From positions 62,001 through 126,000 of the forward strand of contig NZ_AJVF01000021.1 in assembly GCF_000262045.1 (NCBI RefSeq): a stretch of DNA of 64,000 bases, written 5' to 3'. The notes beneath the pieces are model-generated. The model was not told the DNA's origin. It saw nothing but the letters and a program-made list of their open reading frames with translations, and did no database searches. This document shows positions 1 to 8,946 of this stretch, in pieces. This DNA is from Bacillus siamensis KCTC 13613. GTDB taxonomy: Bacteria > Bacillota > Bacilli > Bacillales > Bacillaceae. Numbering within the stretch: the stretch's first letter is position 1; the number at the start of each line of letters is the position of its first letter. A program made the translations under genes and the position numbers.

Positions 1-608
1 AAACTAATATACAGGGACTGTATTGGAAAAAAAATTATTATGTAGGAACTGGAATCCGCAGTTATACTTTGGTGGCAAATGAGGGGCCGATTGTTACTGA
101 TGTATTCTTTTTTGAGGATGATACCCATTATAAAAACTTTTATTTGCATATTGGACAAATTGACAGATTCACTTTTATCGGAAACGAAAATCAAATGATA
201 ACAGCTGAATTTATTGATTGCAGAGAGAACTCCCCTACACTTCATCAAAAATTAACAATGGAATTCACACCTGACCCCCGAAAACATTTAGTTATAGAAA
301 GAGGCATTGCAAAGAGATTCCTTGGATTGAAAAATACAACAATACGTTCCGAACCAATACTTTTTGCAACAAACGAAAATAATGGTTATATCGTAGGAAA
401 TGACCGCCTAATTTTTTCTGAAAATACAAATGCGGAGGAATTCCCTAAAGTAAATATCAATAAACTCCCTCTGCCCAAAGAGGCGTTGCAATTCCTGTTA
501 AAAAAGGAGCAAGAAGTCCTGAAAACTGGTAAAACACCTCCATTTTCTTATAAAGCTTATATTGACGGGGAACTGAGACGAATACAAATGAAACCAACGG
601 GAAATTGA
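1..608 (+). CDS. Unknown protein, 5' end cut by window edge
   Basis: The reading frame is open from base 3, so the gene starts left of the window. The TTG at 69 is only an internal candidate start with no ribosome site before it. At least 200 residues are visible and end in a lysine- and arginine-rich tail. There is no signal peptide, membrane segment or motif that I recognise; the composition is that of a soluble, mixed alpha/beta protein rich in Phe, Asn and Ile. The gene lies 15 bases ahead of the 85-residue gene and is probably co-transcribed with it. Base composition is much more AT-rich than the chromosomal genes beginning at 2198, which suggests acquired DNA. Function unknown. Confidence 0.6.
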   Translation, partial: TNIQGLYWKKNYYVGTGIRSYTLVANEGPIVTDVFFFEDDTHYKNFYLHIGQIDRFTFIGNENQMITAEFIDCRENSPTLHQKLTMEFTPDPRKHLVIERGIAKRFLGLKNTTIRSEPILFATNENNGYIVGNDRLIFSENTNAEEFPKVNINKLPLPKEALQFLLKKEQEVLKTGKTPPFSYKAYIDGELRRIQMKPTGN

Positions 609-623
609 AAGGGGGTGATATAA

Positions 624-881
624 ATGACAACTGTAATGGAAGATATATATACTTCCCTGCATGAGCTGGAAGATCTAGTAAACAAAATTGATAATCCTTT
701 AGAAAAAGAAGGGCTAAAGGCATTCATCAATTGTATTACTCCTCAGCTTATGGATGAAGCCTCGATTGCATTGCTTGGAAAAATCGCTCAAACACCTTAT
801 GGCGCTGCCTCAATTGAAGCAAAAAGCGCTAAAGATTTACTGAAAGAAATAGGGGACAATTACGAAGTTACGATTGAGTAG
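624..881 (+). CDS. Small acidic protein of unknown function (85 aa)
   Basis: The ATG follows a strong ribosome site (AAGGGGGTGAT) and lies 15 bases after the preceding gene, so the two are likely one operon. The 85-residue product is acidic and predicted mostly helical, with one Cys (near residue 37), and has no signal peptide or membrane segment. I do not recognise the family. A strong terminator follows at once, and a transporter gene comes next. This context would suit a small accessory or immunity-type protein of a metabolite or peptide cluster, but nothing in the sequence proves that. Confidence 0.6.
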   Translation: MTTVMEDIYTSLHELEDLVNKIDNPLEKEGLKAFINCITPQLMDEASIALLGKIAQTPYGAASIEAKSAKDLLKEIGDNYEVTIE

Positions 882-888
882 AGTAATC

Positions 889-925
889 GAGAAGAACTTA
901 GCTGTCCTAAGTTCTTCTCTTTATT
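889..925 (+). terminator. Intrinsic terminator between the 85-aa gene and the MFS gene
   Basis: A 13-bp perfect stem (GAGAAGAACTTAG with its complement) around a 5-base loop, followed by TTTATT. No clear promoter is seen in the 30 bases between it and the exporter gene, so the exporter may depend on readthrough. Confidence 0.8.
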
Positions 926-955
926 GTATTTAACATTATGGGAAAGGATTAAATC

Positions 956-2194
956 ATGATTAAAAACAGAGCGTTTCTTTTCGTAGTCAGCAGTAATTTT
1001 ATACACAAATTAACTGAAAATATATATGACCTTGTTCTCCCCTTGTTAATACTTTATTTCACGAACTCTCCAATATTAATGGGGGTTTGCTACGCTCTAG
1101 GTTTTCTGGCAGATTTTCTTGCAGCCTATTTTGGCGGCGCTGTTATTGATTCATATAATAGGAAAAAGGTACTTATCTTCATTTCAATATCGCAGGCATT
1201 CCTCATTTCTTTAATTCCGATCTTCCATGAATTGCAGATCCTAACAGCACCTCTTGTCTTATTCATTGCCTTTTTTATTGATCTGCTAATCGCAATGTAT
1301 GGTTTAACTGACATATCTATCATTCCTGAAATCGTGAAAAAGAGTGATCTGCCCTCAGCTAATTCTTTTTCTCAGATCGCTTTATCAATAGCCACATCAA
1401 TTGGCCCTTCAATAGCCGGTTTATCATTAACTATATTTGGATTGTTTAACAGCCTATGGTTTACATTTTTAGGTTTTTTAATCCTTATCTTCTCGCTTAA
1501 ATTAATAAACTACTCAGATAAAGAGATAACAGCCGCTGCAACTCCTAAGGAAATTCTCAGGAAAAGTTTTGAAGGTCTTAAATATACCCTCTCGATTAAA
1601 GTTTACAAGCTGCTGACGTTATGGAACCTATTTATAAATTTAGGGTTAACAGGGGCGGTTCTTATGATTATGTTCAAACTAAAAGAAGAGCTTCATATCA
1701 CGGAAACACAAATCGGTTTCATTTATACGCTAAGTGCTGCAGGCGGAATCATTAGCGGAGTTATTCTTCCCTACGTGCACCGTTTTTTCAAGTCAGCACA
1801 TGCATTATTTATTTCAGCTTTCATGACTGCATTGTCTTTACTGATTCTTGCATACAGCGATCATTGGCTTATAATCGGGATTCTTAATTCCATTTTAATG
1901 GGGAGCATAGGTTTAAATTCCAGACTTGTAAGTTTGCTTTTTCAGACTCATGTCCCTGCTGACTATTTAGGACGCGTTTTTAGCGGTTCAAGGCTCATTT
2001 CAACATTACTGGCTCCCCTCAGCGTTTTAGCCGCAGGCTATTTTTCTCATAAGCTTGGCACTTTGCATGTGTTCCAAGCAGGCTCATTTATTATTATCTT
2101 GACAAATATTGTTTTTCTGTTTACTTCACTTCGAAACGAAGACTGGCGTCTCCTAAAAGAAGAAAGTGACATTAAAAATAAGAAATTAGTGTAA
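956..2194 (+). CDS. MFS efflux transporter (12 TM)
   Basis: A 412-residue hydrophobic protein with about twelve predicted membrane helices. The loop after helix 2 carries the MFS-type signature GAVIDSYNRKKV (near residues 61-72), and the length is usual for the drug/metabolite exporter branch (MefA-like or siderophore-exporter-like MFS). The start has GGGAAAGG nine bases upstream. It is the last gene of the AT-rich left cluster and stops three bases from the stop of the convergent ycdF. Export of a small molecule made or handled by the upstream genes is an inference from position; the substrate is unknown. Confidence 0.8.
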   Translation: MIKNRAFLFVVSSNFIHKLTENIYDLVLPLLILYFTNSPILMGVCYALGFLADFLAAYFGGAVIDSYNRKKVLIFISISQAFLISLIPIFHELQILTAPLVLFIAFFIDLLIAMYGLTDISIIPEIVKKSDLPSANSFSQIALSIATSIGPSIAGLSLTIFGLFNSLWFTFLGFLILIFSLKLINYSDKEITAAATPKEILRKSFEGLKYTLSIKVYKLLTLWNLFINLGLTGAVLMIMFKLKEELHITETQIGFIYTLSAAGGIISGVILPYVHRFFKSAHALFISAFMTALSLLILAYSDHWLIIGILNSILMGSIGLNSRLVSLLFQTHVPADYLGRVFSGSRLISTLLAPLSVLAAGYFSHKLGTLHVFQAGSFIIILTNIVFLFTSLRNEDWRLLKEESDIKNKKLV

Positions 2195-2197
2195 TGT

Positions 2198-2974
2198 TCA
2201 CTCCAGCTGAGACGGATAAAGCGTCATGCCTCCGTCGACGAAAAGTGTCGTTCCGGTCACGTAACTTGCTTCCTCCGACACCATCCATGCGGCGGCGGCT
2301 GCGACTTCTTCCGGTTTTCCGAAGGCGTTCATCGGAATTTTTTTCAGCTGGGCCTGTTTATGTGTTTCATCTTCCAGGTCCTTATTAGACTCCGTGGCGA
2401 TCGTGCCGGGAGCGATGGCATTGACCCGGATGCCTTTGGATGCATAATTGAGCGCCATCGTTTCCGTCATCATTTTGATCCCGCCTTTGGATGCTGAGTA
2501 CTGCACGTTTTCAGGGCGGGGTATTTGCTGATGGACGCTCGATATGTTTAAGACCGTTCCTTTTTTCCCGCGATCGAGCATATGTTTAAGGGCCGCTTTC
2601 GCCCCCAAAAAGGTGCCGGTCACGTTGACGTCGATGACCTTTTGCCAATCCTCCAGGCTCATTTCATGGGGCATCGCTTCGGCACCGTTAAAGCCGGAAT
2701 TGTTGACCATCACGTCCACTCCGCCGAAATGCTCCTGTGCGGCATCAAACAGCGCCTGAATCTCATTCTCTGAGGATACATCGGCTTTTACGGTGACGGC
2801 TCTGCCTCCCGCTTTCTCAATCATGGCCGCTGTTTCATCTGCTCCGGCAGCATCACCGAGGTAGTTTACAACCACATTCATCCGCTCCTTGCCGAAGCGT
2901 TCGGCAATGGCTTTTCCGATTCCTTTCGAAGAACCTGTTACAATCGCCGTTTTTTCCTGTAAATCCTGATACAT
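2198..2974 (-). CDS. ycdF: Short-chain dehydrogenase/reductase, glucose 1-dehydrogenase-like
   Basis: A classical SDR of 258 residues: TGSSKGIG nucleotide-binding motif at residues 13-20, NNSG at 91-94, and the catalytic Ser145/146, Tyr159 and Lys163 (YSASK). The family oxidises alcohols or sugars with NAD(P); glucose dehydrogenases are close relatives. In B. subtilis ycdF sits next to rapJ, as here. Substrate specificity cannot be read from the sequence. It converges with the left cluster and marks the point where normal chromosomal composition begins. Confidence 0.88.
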   Translation of the reverse strand: MYQDLQEKTAIVTGSSKGIGKAIAERFGKERMNVVVNYLGDAAGADETAAMIEKAGGRAVTVKADVSSENEIQALFDAAQEHFGGVDVMVNNSGFNGAEAMPHEMSLEDWQKVIDVNVTGTFLGAKAALKHMLDRGKKGTVLNISSVHQQIPRPENVQYSASKGGIKMMTETMALNYASKGIRVNAIAPGTIATESNKDLEDETHKQAQLKKIPMNAFGKPEEVAAAAAWMVSEEASYVTGTTLFVDGGMTLYPSQLE

Positions 2975-3087
2975 TGTCTCTTTTCCTCCCTGATGTTGAT
3001 ACAGGGCATGTACCCGGTTTTGATCGGCTGAAAACAGAAGGAATCATAAAAAGAACGATGAGACCGAAGCTCCACCGTTCATTTTCA

Positions 3088-4209
3088 TTATGCGTAGTTG
3101 TTCATCTGCAGCCTTTTTTGCACGCCGACAAGCCGGCTGAAAAAATAAGATGCCGCTTTGTAGTTCCCCCGTTTATGAAAGAAATGGGCCGCATCCTGAA
3201 GCAGCTCCTCCGTGTCAGCCAACAGTTCCTTAGATTCCAGAATATCAAAATACTCTTTGAGCGAGTCCTGCCCGCCTTCCCCCTGATAAAGCTCTTTAAT
3301 CAGACGGAATTTTGTCATATAGATCTCATCTTCCCACTCCGCCGCGCTTTTCATGCCCCGTGCGCAGCTGGCGGCGGCTTCACTGTATTTTTCCATTTTA
3401 AAGTATATATGTGTGAGTGAAAAAACAGCCTGAATGACCTGTTGGAAGCTGTGCGCTTCAAAGCCGGCAGCCGCACGTTCAAAGTCATCGGCCGCCTTGC
3501 AAAAGTCACCCAGACTGTACATACAGTGCCCGATATTATAATAGGCCGCAGCTATCATATATTGATCATCAAGCCGCTCCGCGTGCTCCAAGGCGCATTC
3601 GAGGTATTCCAGCGCTTTTTTATGCTGCTGGGCGTCCATCAAATTTCCGGCAATGATAAACTTGCACTGCACCCTTCTCATTCCGTATAATTCATATTTC
3701 TTGTAAATATCAAGCGCCTGTCCCGCGTAATTCATCGAAAAGAAAGTCTGCTTGATATGATAGTACACTTCAGAAATTTTATACAAAAACTCGGCTTTCT
3801 CTATGTCATCTTCCACATATTCAAGCTTTTCCTCAGCCCGTTTGTAATGAGAAATCGCTGAGATGAAGTTTTTCTGCTTAAATTCATACATTCCTCTGAA
3901 ATAGTAAAAATAGTATTCCAGTAAACCGGTCAGCTTTTGCTGGTTCATCTCAATCTCAGTGAGCATTTCAGAGAACGGAGGCCGGCCGTCGCAGTCTTTC
4001 ATGGGTTTTAATTTATCCAGCATGATGCGGTGCCGAAATTCCATCAATGAAAAATACAATAATAAGTCCTGGTTCTCTTCCATATCTTCGAGTTCATATT
4101 GAATCTCCCGCTTCAGCGCTTCAGCTTTATCGGCTTCAAACGCGCGGATCAGCTTATACCATTCATTCATCTTTACGGCTACTTCTTCAGATGGAATCTT
4201 GGATTTCAT
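3088..4209 (-). CDS. rapJ: Rap family response-regulator aspartate phosphatase
   Basis: The 373 residues match the usual Rap length and layout: an N-terminal three-helix bundle (about 1-75) and then a run of tetratricopeptide repeats (about 95-365, for example the A..Y.IG.C.YSLGDF..A unit). Rap proteins dephosphorylate Spo0F or block ComA and are inhibited by Phr pentapeptides. The position between ycdF and cwlK matches B. subtilis rapJ. No phr-like secreted peptide gene follows, so any controlling peptide must be encoded elsewhere. Confidence 0.88.
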   Translation of the reverse strand: MKSKIPSEEVAVKMNEWYKLIRAFEADKAEALKREIQYELEDMEENQDLLLYFSLMEFRHRIMLDKLKPMKDCDGRPPFSEMLTEIEMNQQKLTGLLEYYFYYFRGMYEFKQKNFISAISHYKRAEEKLEYVEDDIEKAEFLYKISEVYYHIKQTFFSMNYAGQALDIYKKYELYGMRRVQCKFIIAGNLMDAQQHKKALEYLECALEHAERLDDQYMIAAAYYNIGHCMYSLGDFCKAADDFERAAAGFEAHSFQQVIQAVFSLTHIYFKMEKYSEAAASCARGMKSAAEWEDEIYMTKFRLIKELYQGEGGQDSLKEYFDILESKELLADTEELLQDAAHFFHKRGNYKAASYFFSRLVGVQKRLQMNNYA

Positions 4210-4319
4210 AGATTTGCCTCCTTCCTCCGGCTACTAATTATGTTATATTTTATCATAGCAAATTTATAACAGTGAGCAAACAAAGATTTTAACCAATTAA
4301 AGAAAGAGAGTATTCCGCC

Positions 4320-4823
4320 ATGAGATTACCAGCCAGAATAGCGCTGCTTTTCATCCTCTTCTTTTCCGCAGACCTATGTTTTTCCTATGTGCAGAAAGAA
4401 CTGAGGCTGCAAACGGCATTACAGGAAAGAGATATACCAAGCGATCTTCATCCGCTCGTTAAACAGAATGCGCAGTTATTGCAGACGGCCGCACTGAAAA
4501 AAGGCATCACCGTCGTTATCACAGAGGGTTTCAGATCAATTGAGGAACAAAACGAATTGTACCGTCAAGGACGTTCAAAAAAAGGAAACATCGTCACCTA
4601 CGCAAAAGGCGGAGAATCATACCACAATTACGGCCTTGCCATCGACTTCGCCCTGCAGAAAAAGGATGGCAGCCTGATTTGGGATATGACGTATGACGGA
4701 AACCGAAACGGCACGCCCGATTGGCTTGAGGTCGTATCGATTGCCAAAACGCTCGGTTTTGATTGGGGAGGCGATTGGAGAGGCTTTAAAGATTATCCTC
4801 ATTTACAAATGATCCCTGGCTAA
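4320..4823 (+). CDS. cwlK: Peptidoglycan L-alanyl-D-glutamate endopeptidase CwlK (VanY family)
   Basis: A 167-residue M15 (VanY/LAS) metallopeptidase. Zinc ligands are visible: His102 and Asp109 in SYHNYGLAID and His161 in DYPHLQM. Residues 1-24 form a hydrophobic signal or anchor segment. The orthologue CwlK cleaves the L-Ala-D-Glu bond of stem peptides. It is transcribed away from rapJ, and its stop overlaps the stop of the convergent ycdC by four bases. Confidence 0.9.
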   Translation: MRLPARIALLFILFFSADLCFSYVQKELRLQTALQERDIPSDLHPLVKQNAQLLQTAALKKGITVVITEGFRSIEEQNELYRQGRSKKGNIVTYAKGGESYHNYGLAIDFALQKKDGSLIWDMTYDGNRNGTPDWLEVVSIAKTLGFDWGGDWRGFKDYPHLQMIPG

Positions 4824-6187
4824 TAAAACCTTTTCTTTTTTCGCTTTTGCGCATCAATATACGGAGGATATACAGGCCTGTACACAAGCTTATACCCTTC
4901 ACTGCCGGACGGCGTAAAATCGCGCTGCCATTCCAGCTGCAGATGGAAATCAGATAAAAAAGCTGCCTTTGCTTCTTCAAGGGTAACGGCCGGCACCGGA
5001 TTGATCCGCTCCAGCTGCTCCGGATCAATATCAGGCGCCATGTAAGCTTCCACAAGCCCGGTTACGGGACTGACAATGATCCTCGCAGCGCCGAAACGGA
5101 GCGGAATATCCCGATACCATACGGAAAAATGGAAGCGGAACCGGCCCCTGCCGTCCGTCTTCAGCGGGTTCATTTTAAAAAACTCGTCCGCTCTCGGATA
5201 AAGCTTGTATAAAAACTGAAGTGCGACCTCCTCACACTCTTCTGCTGAATAAACGGCCGGGCCCGCATGCTCAATAAAAGATTTAAAGGCCGTCATTTTC
5301 CCTGTCTTTTTGTCTGTTTTCATCTTCATTGTATTTTTGTTGCTGCTTTCAAAATAGCTTTCTATACTCAAATCTTTCCGTTCCGGAACTGACCCTTTCC
5401 GCCATGTCGTTCCGATCTCATCTCCGAGGCCGCGGTGGCGCGTCTGAATCATATCCGCGGTAAACCCCATCAATTCATAGATGCTGGCTTCCCATTTATG
5501 TTTAAGCGCGGGAAGCGGTTTTGCCGGTTCGTTTCTGTCTTCGCAAAGCGGCTGATCCGGAACGATTTCATCTTCTCCGGCAGGATAGCTGTAGGACGGC
5601 AGGATCGGTTCATAGACGAGACGCGGCGTTTTCTCAAAATTGACAACGTCATAGACGAGACTGAATGACAGCCCGCTCATATAATGCGAGATCACTTTCT
5701 CCTGATCGACGAATGTTTCCGGGACGGGCGCTTCACCCTTATCCCCATAATAGATAAACTGCACGACGAAGCCGCTCTCGGTTACATCAACGAAAAAACC
5801 CGAATCGGGAAGCGGCCTGCCGAACACTTTTTTTGTATAGTTAAAACGGATGCACCCATTGCGTTCTTCCCTCGCCTGAAAAGTGAAGTTCATAAAAGTA
5901 AGCGGGCGGTGTCTGGCCGCAAACCGAAGAGCCGTCAGCTTTAATTCGGCATCTGACAGCTGAATGTCTGAATCCGGACGGTCATTGCGCGAATATGCAA
6001 GCAAAGATCCGTCGCCGCCCAGCTCAATCGTTACCGTTTTGTCCGGATGGTTGCGATCTTTCCATATATAATAGGCTCTCGTTTTTTGTTTTTCATCAAA
6101 ATCTTCTATTTCAAGCTCATAGTGCGGCGGTATGTTCCCGATCTCCAGCGCTTTTTTTCTCAGATGTTCTTTCAGCAATGGGGTCAT
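4820..6187 (-). CDS. ycdC: YcdB/YcdC-domain protein YcdC
   Basis: A 455-residue soluble protein without a signal peptide. It aligns along its length with the upstream gene ycdB; for instance, both carry a LP.(S/T)GF(F/Y)VD segment and both end near a proline-rich YKLVYRPV/YRLVYKPV element. These make up the YcdB/YcdC repeated domain family, whose biochemical role I do not know. Both genes run in the same direction but are separated by 190 bases with a terminator, so each may have its own promoter. They look like a tandem duplication. Confidence 0.8.
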   Translation of the reverse strand: MTPLLKEHLRKKALEIGNIPPHYELEIEDFDEKQKTRAYYIWKDRNHPDKTVTIELGGDGSLLAYSRNDRPDSDIQLSDAELKLTALRFAARHRPLTFMNFTFQAREERNGCIRFNYTKKVFGRPLPDSGFFVDVTESGFVVQFIYYGDKGEAPVPETFVDQEKVISHYMSGLSFSLVYDVVNFEKTPRLVYEPILPSYSYPAGEDEIVPDQPLCEDRNEPAKPLPALKHKWEASIYELMGFTADMIQTRHRGLGDEIGTTWRKGSVPERKDLSIESYFESSNKNTMKMKTDKKTGKMTAFKSFIEHAGPAVYSAEECEEVALQFLYKLYPRADEFFKMNPLKTDGRGRFRFHFSVWYRDIPLRFGAARIIVSPVTGLVEAYMAPDIDPEQLERINPVPAVTLEEAKAAFLSDFHLQLEWQRDFTPSGSEGYKLVYRPVYPPYIDAQKRKKKRFY

Positions 6188-6296
6188 CCTTTCAGAAGAG
6201 TGTATAAAAAAGAACTGTTTTTTATTATATAAAAACGTCCTTATCCTTTTAAAGGGAAGAAAGTGCCTTTTATGTGTCTATTTTTAGCAAAGAGGG

Positions 6297-6326
6297 AAAA
6301 CAGCCGTATTCAGAGCGGCTGTTTTT
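6297..6326 (-). terminator. Terminator after ycdB
   Basis: AACAGCCG and CGGCTGTT stem arms with a 9-base loop. A-rich and T-rich flanks allow it to work in either direction. It lies 53 bases past the ycdB stop. Confidence 0.75.
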
Positions 6327-6378
6327 CATACAAATGGCACACTTCCTGCGAAAGCCCCGGGACGAACGCCTATGACCT

Positions 6379-7779
6379 TCAGCCTATTAAACTCATAATC
6401 GCTTCTCCCGTATGAGCCTCAATAAACCGCGGGAAAACCGGCTTGTATACGAGCCGGTACACATTTCTGCCGCTGTCGTCATCGTAACAACGATCCCAAG
6501 CGAGCTCGGCTTTGATATTCCGGCGGATCGCGTCCTTCGCCTCTTCCATTGTCAATGAAGGAACGGGATCGATATGATCAAGCTCTTTCGGATCAATTTC
6601 CGGCGGCATATATACAGTGACAAGACCCGTCTTTTTGCTGACACAGATTCTCCCCTCTCCGAATCGCAAATCAACGCCGCCCGAACAAGCCTTATATGTA
6701 AGTCCCACGTTTTCTCCTTCATCATCCGGTTCATCATATTGAACCCGGAAATACTGATCCGCTTCCGGAAACATGGCGAATAAAAAGCGGATGGCCATGT
6801 GATGGCATTCTTCCTCGGAAAACTCCGGTTCGCCTTCACTTTGTATAAATGACATTACCCCGGTGAGCCGGCCCGATTCTTTATCATACCTTGTTTTCAA
6901 TACATGTTCATTCCGCTCTTTTAACAGACTTTCAAAGCTTTTATCTTCCCGTACGGATTTTGTTTTTTCAGGGCGCCACGCTATGCCGATACTGCCCTCT
7001 CCAAGATCGCTTTCCCTCTCTTTATAAAAACCGTCATGCAGCCCGATCATGTCATTGATGCTCATCTTTTCCGCTTCAGGTGCAGGGCGTGAAATCGGGA
7101 CATACGGACGCGTGTCGTCTTCCAGCTCTTCACACTCTTCTAATTCTTCATTCTCTTCCTTCAGGTCAGCCGATATCGGCCGCGGCGGAGATACGATTTC
7201 ATAGACGAGATGGGGCTTGTCATCCCCCTGCACATAGACGGACTGGTGCAGTACGGTGAACAATAGCTCTGCTTCTATTTGTTTGACAAAGTGATCCAAT
7301 GCATCCCGCTTGTCCGCAATTGTCCCGGGTCTTAACAGCTCATCCGCCCTCCCATAATAAGAAAAACCGGTTACTTCCCCTGTCACAGCCAGGTCGACGT
7401 AAAACCCGGTCATCGGAAGCGGCAGACCGTCAGCCATCTGAACATAGGAATATCTCACATCACCCTCATTTACGGAGCTTTTTTTCTCCCATTCGAACTC
7501 AGCCAATGCCCTCGGACGGTGGGTTTCTGCAAACGCCCGCATCCGTTCTTCTATGTCCGATTCCGAAAGAGGCGGCAGATCAGTCCGAAAAGCCGGACGG
7601 GATAAGGATTTCAGTTTTCCGTCCCCGTCCAATTCGACCATGATGCCGGCTTCCGGATCATTCTTGTCTTCCCACCAAAACAGAACCTCATCTTCCTGGT
7701 ATTCTTCCACCTTACTCTCGTAGCCTGCAGGTACGTTTCCGATTCTGAGAGCCAGCTGTTTCAATTCTTCTTTTTTCAT
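6379..7779 (-). CDS. ycdB: YcdB/YcdC-domain protein YcdB
   Basis: A paralogue of YcdC, about 466 residues long. The start chosen is the second of two adjacent ATGs (MKKEELKQLALRIGNVP), seven bases after AAGGAAG; the longer reading frame upstream has no ribosome site. An acidic low-complexity stretch (EENEELEECEELEDD, near residue 220) separates the N-terminal and C-terminal halves, which resemble each other. There is no signal peptide. It is divergent from lipoprotein gene ycdA, and in B. subtilis ycdA, ycdB and ycdC are also neighbours. Function unknown. Confidence 0.8.
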   Translation of the reverse strand: MKKEELKQLALRIGNVPAGYESKVEEYQEDEVLFWWEDKNDPEAGIMVELDGDGKLKSLSRPAFRTDLPPLSESDIEERMRAFAETHRPRALAEFEWEKKSSVNEGDVRYSYVQMADGLPLPMTGFYVDLAVTGEVTGFSYYGRADELLRPGTIADKRDALDHFVKQIEAELLFTVLHQSVYVQGDDKPHLVYEIVSPPRPISADLKEENEELEECEELEDDTRPYVPISRPAPEAEKMSINDMIGLHDGFYKERESDLGEGSIGIAWRPEKTKSVREDKSFESLLKERNEHVLKTRYDKESGRLTGVMSFIQSEGEPEFSEEECHHMAIRFLFAMFPEADQYFRVQYDEPDDEGENVGLTYKACSGGVDLRFGEGRICVSKKTGLVTVYMPPEIDPKELDHIDPVPSLTMEEAKDAIRRNIKAELAWDRCYDDDSGRNVYRLVYKPVFPRFIEAHTGEAIMSLIG

Positions 7780-7907
7780 CATAACACTTCCTTTTCTTCC
7801 AAAAAGATTAATGATTACCAAGACTCTTTTAAACAAATCTAGTATAATTAACCTGCCTTTCTTCATGACTATTGAATCAACCATTACAACAACAGGGGGT
7901 TAACCAG

Positions 7908-8903
7908 ATGTCCATCAAAAAAATGAGCGCCGTGTTTTTCATTTTGCTTCTCACGGCATTTACTGCTGCATGCAGCAGCGAAACGAGCAGCGGCCAGGAA
8001 AGCGGCACGGCGAAAGTGAATATAAAAGATACGGCGTGGGCCGCTTCAGACGATACCGAACATCCGGCCGCACTTAAAGTAACGGTCACTGTCAAAAATA
8101 CGGGCAAAGACCCGCTTACCGTCAAAAGCAGCGACTTCTCGCTTTACCAGGATGACGCGAAAACAGCGGCGGCCGATAAGGAAGACCAGATGCAGAGCGG
8201 CACGCTTCATGCGGGCAAGACAGTGACGGGCAATCTGTACTTCACGGCTGACGAAGGCAAATCATATGAATTGGTATATCAGCCGCAGGCAAAAGACGCG
8301 AAGCCTTTATCTTATAAACTGAAAGTCAAAGGCACAGCCTCAAACGCAAAACCTGAACCGACGGACGCATTATCCGCATACATTGATGTGATGCTGTACG
8401 GCAAGCACAATAAAGATTTCACCCGCCTGACCGGTGTAAATGAAAAAATGACGGCCGCCGCCTATCAGGAATCAGCGAAAGCCAGCTTTATCGCTTCAGC
8501 AGGCATTTCACAGGAGCAGGCGGATTCAAAAGCCATTTCCGCTATTATTGACGCCATGTCATCAGCGCTGCGGGATAATACAGAGCTCAAGGTGCATACC
8601 AAATCCATGTCAGGCAAAAAAGCCGTCCTTGAAGCCAATGTGACGCCGCTTGATATGTCTCCGCTTGCGGGCCGGCTGCAAGACCGCGTGCAAGACTATG
8701 CCGGAAAGCACCCCGATGCTGATGAAAACGAAATTGTCAGCCACCTGCTTTCTGTCTACCCAGAAGAGTTTATGCGCCTGAAACCGGCTTCTTCTTCAGT
8801 GACAAAAGAAATTGAAATGAAGAAAAACGCCCGCGGCCAGTGGTATCTGGATACAGATGCCGATCTGGAAGGATTGACGGAAGCGTTTTTGAAAACGTCC
8901 TGA
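7908..8903 (+). CDS. ycdA: Lipoprotein YcdA (DUF4352-type domain)
   Basis: The chosen ATG follows AGGGGGT with correct spacing and starts a type II signal peptide: MSIKKM, a hydrophobic stretch, then lipobox TAAC with the lipid-modified Cys near residue 23. The next 110 residues form an immunoglobulin-like DUF4352 domain typical of Bacillus surface lipoproteins, and the rest is mixed helical. YcdA of B. subtilis has been linked to swarming, as I remember it. It would sit on the outer face of the membrane. A strong terminator follows. Confidence 0.85.
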   Translation: MSIKKMSAVFFILLLTAFTAACSSETSSGQESGTAKVNIKDTAWAASDDTEHPAALKVTVTVKNTGKDPLTVKSSDFSLYQDDAKTAAADKEDQMQSGTLHAGKTVTGNLYFTADEGKSYELVYQPQAKDAKPLSYKLKVKGTASNAKPEPTDALSAYIDVMLYGKHNKDFTRLTGVNEKMTAAAYQESAKASFIASAGISQEQADSKAISAIIDAMSSALRDNTELKVHTKSMSGKKAVLEANVTPLDMSPLAGRLQDRVQDYAGKHPDADENEIVSHLLSVYPEEFMRLKPASSSVTKEIEMKKNARGQWYLDTDADLEGLTEAFLKTS

Positions 8904-8910
8904 CAACAAG

Positions 8911-8945
8911 AAAGGAAATAGCGCAGGCTATTTCCTTTTTTTATT
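8911..8945 (+). terminator. Terminator after ycdA (bidirectional with yccK)
   Basis: A 12-bp perfect stem (AAAGGAAATAGC and its complement) with loop GCAG and a long T run. The A-rich left arm also serves the convergent yccK. Confidence 0.85.
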
Positions 8946-8946
8946 T

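Noticed and set aside
2974-3087. Search for a phr pheromone gene next to rapJ
   Set aside because: No short ORF with a signal peptide is found after rapJ; the stretch is only 113 bases long.
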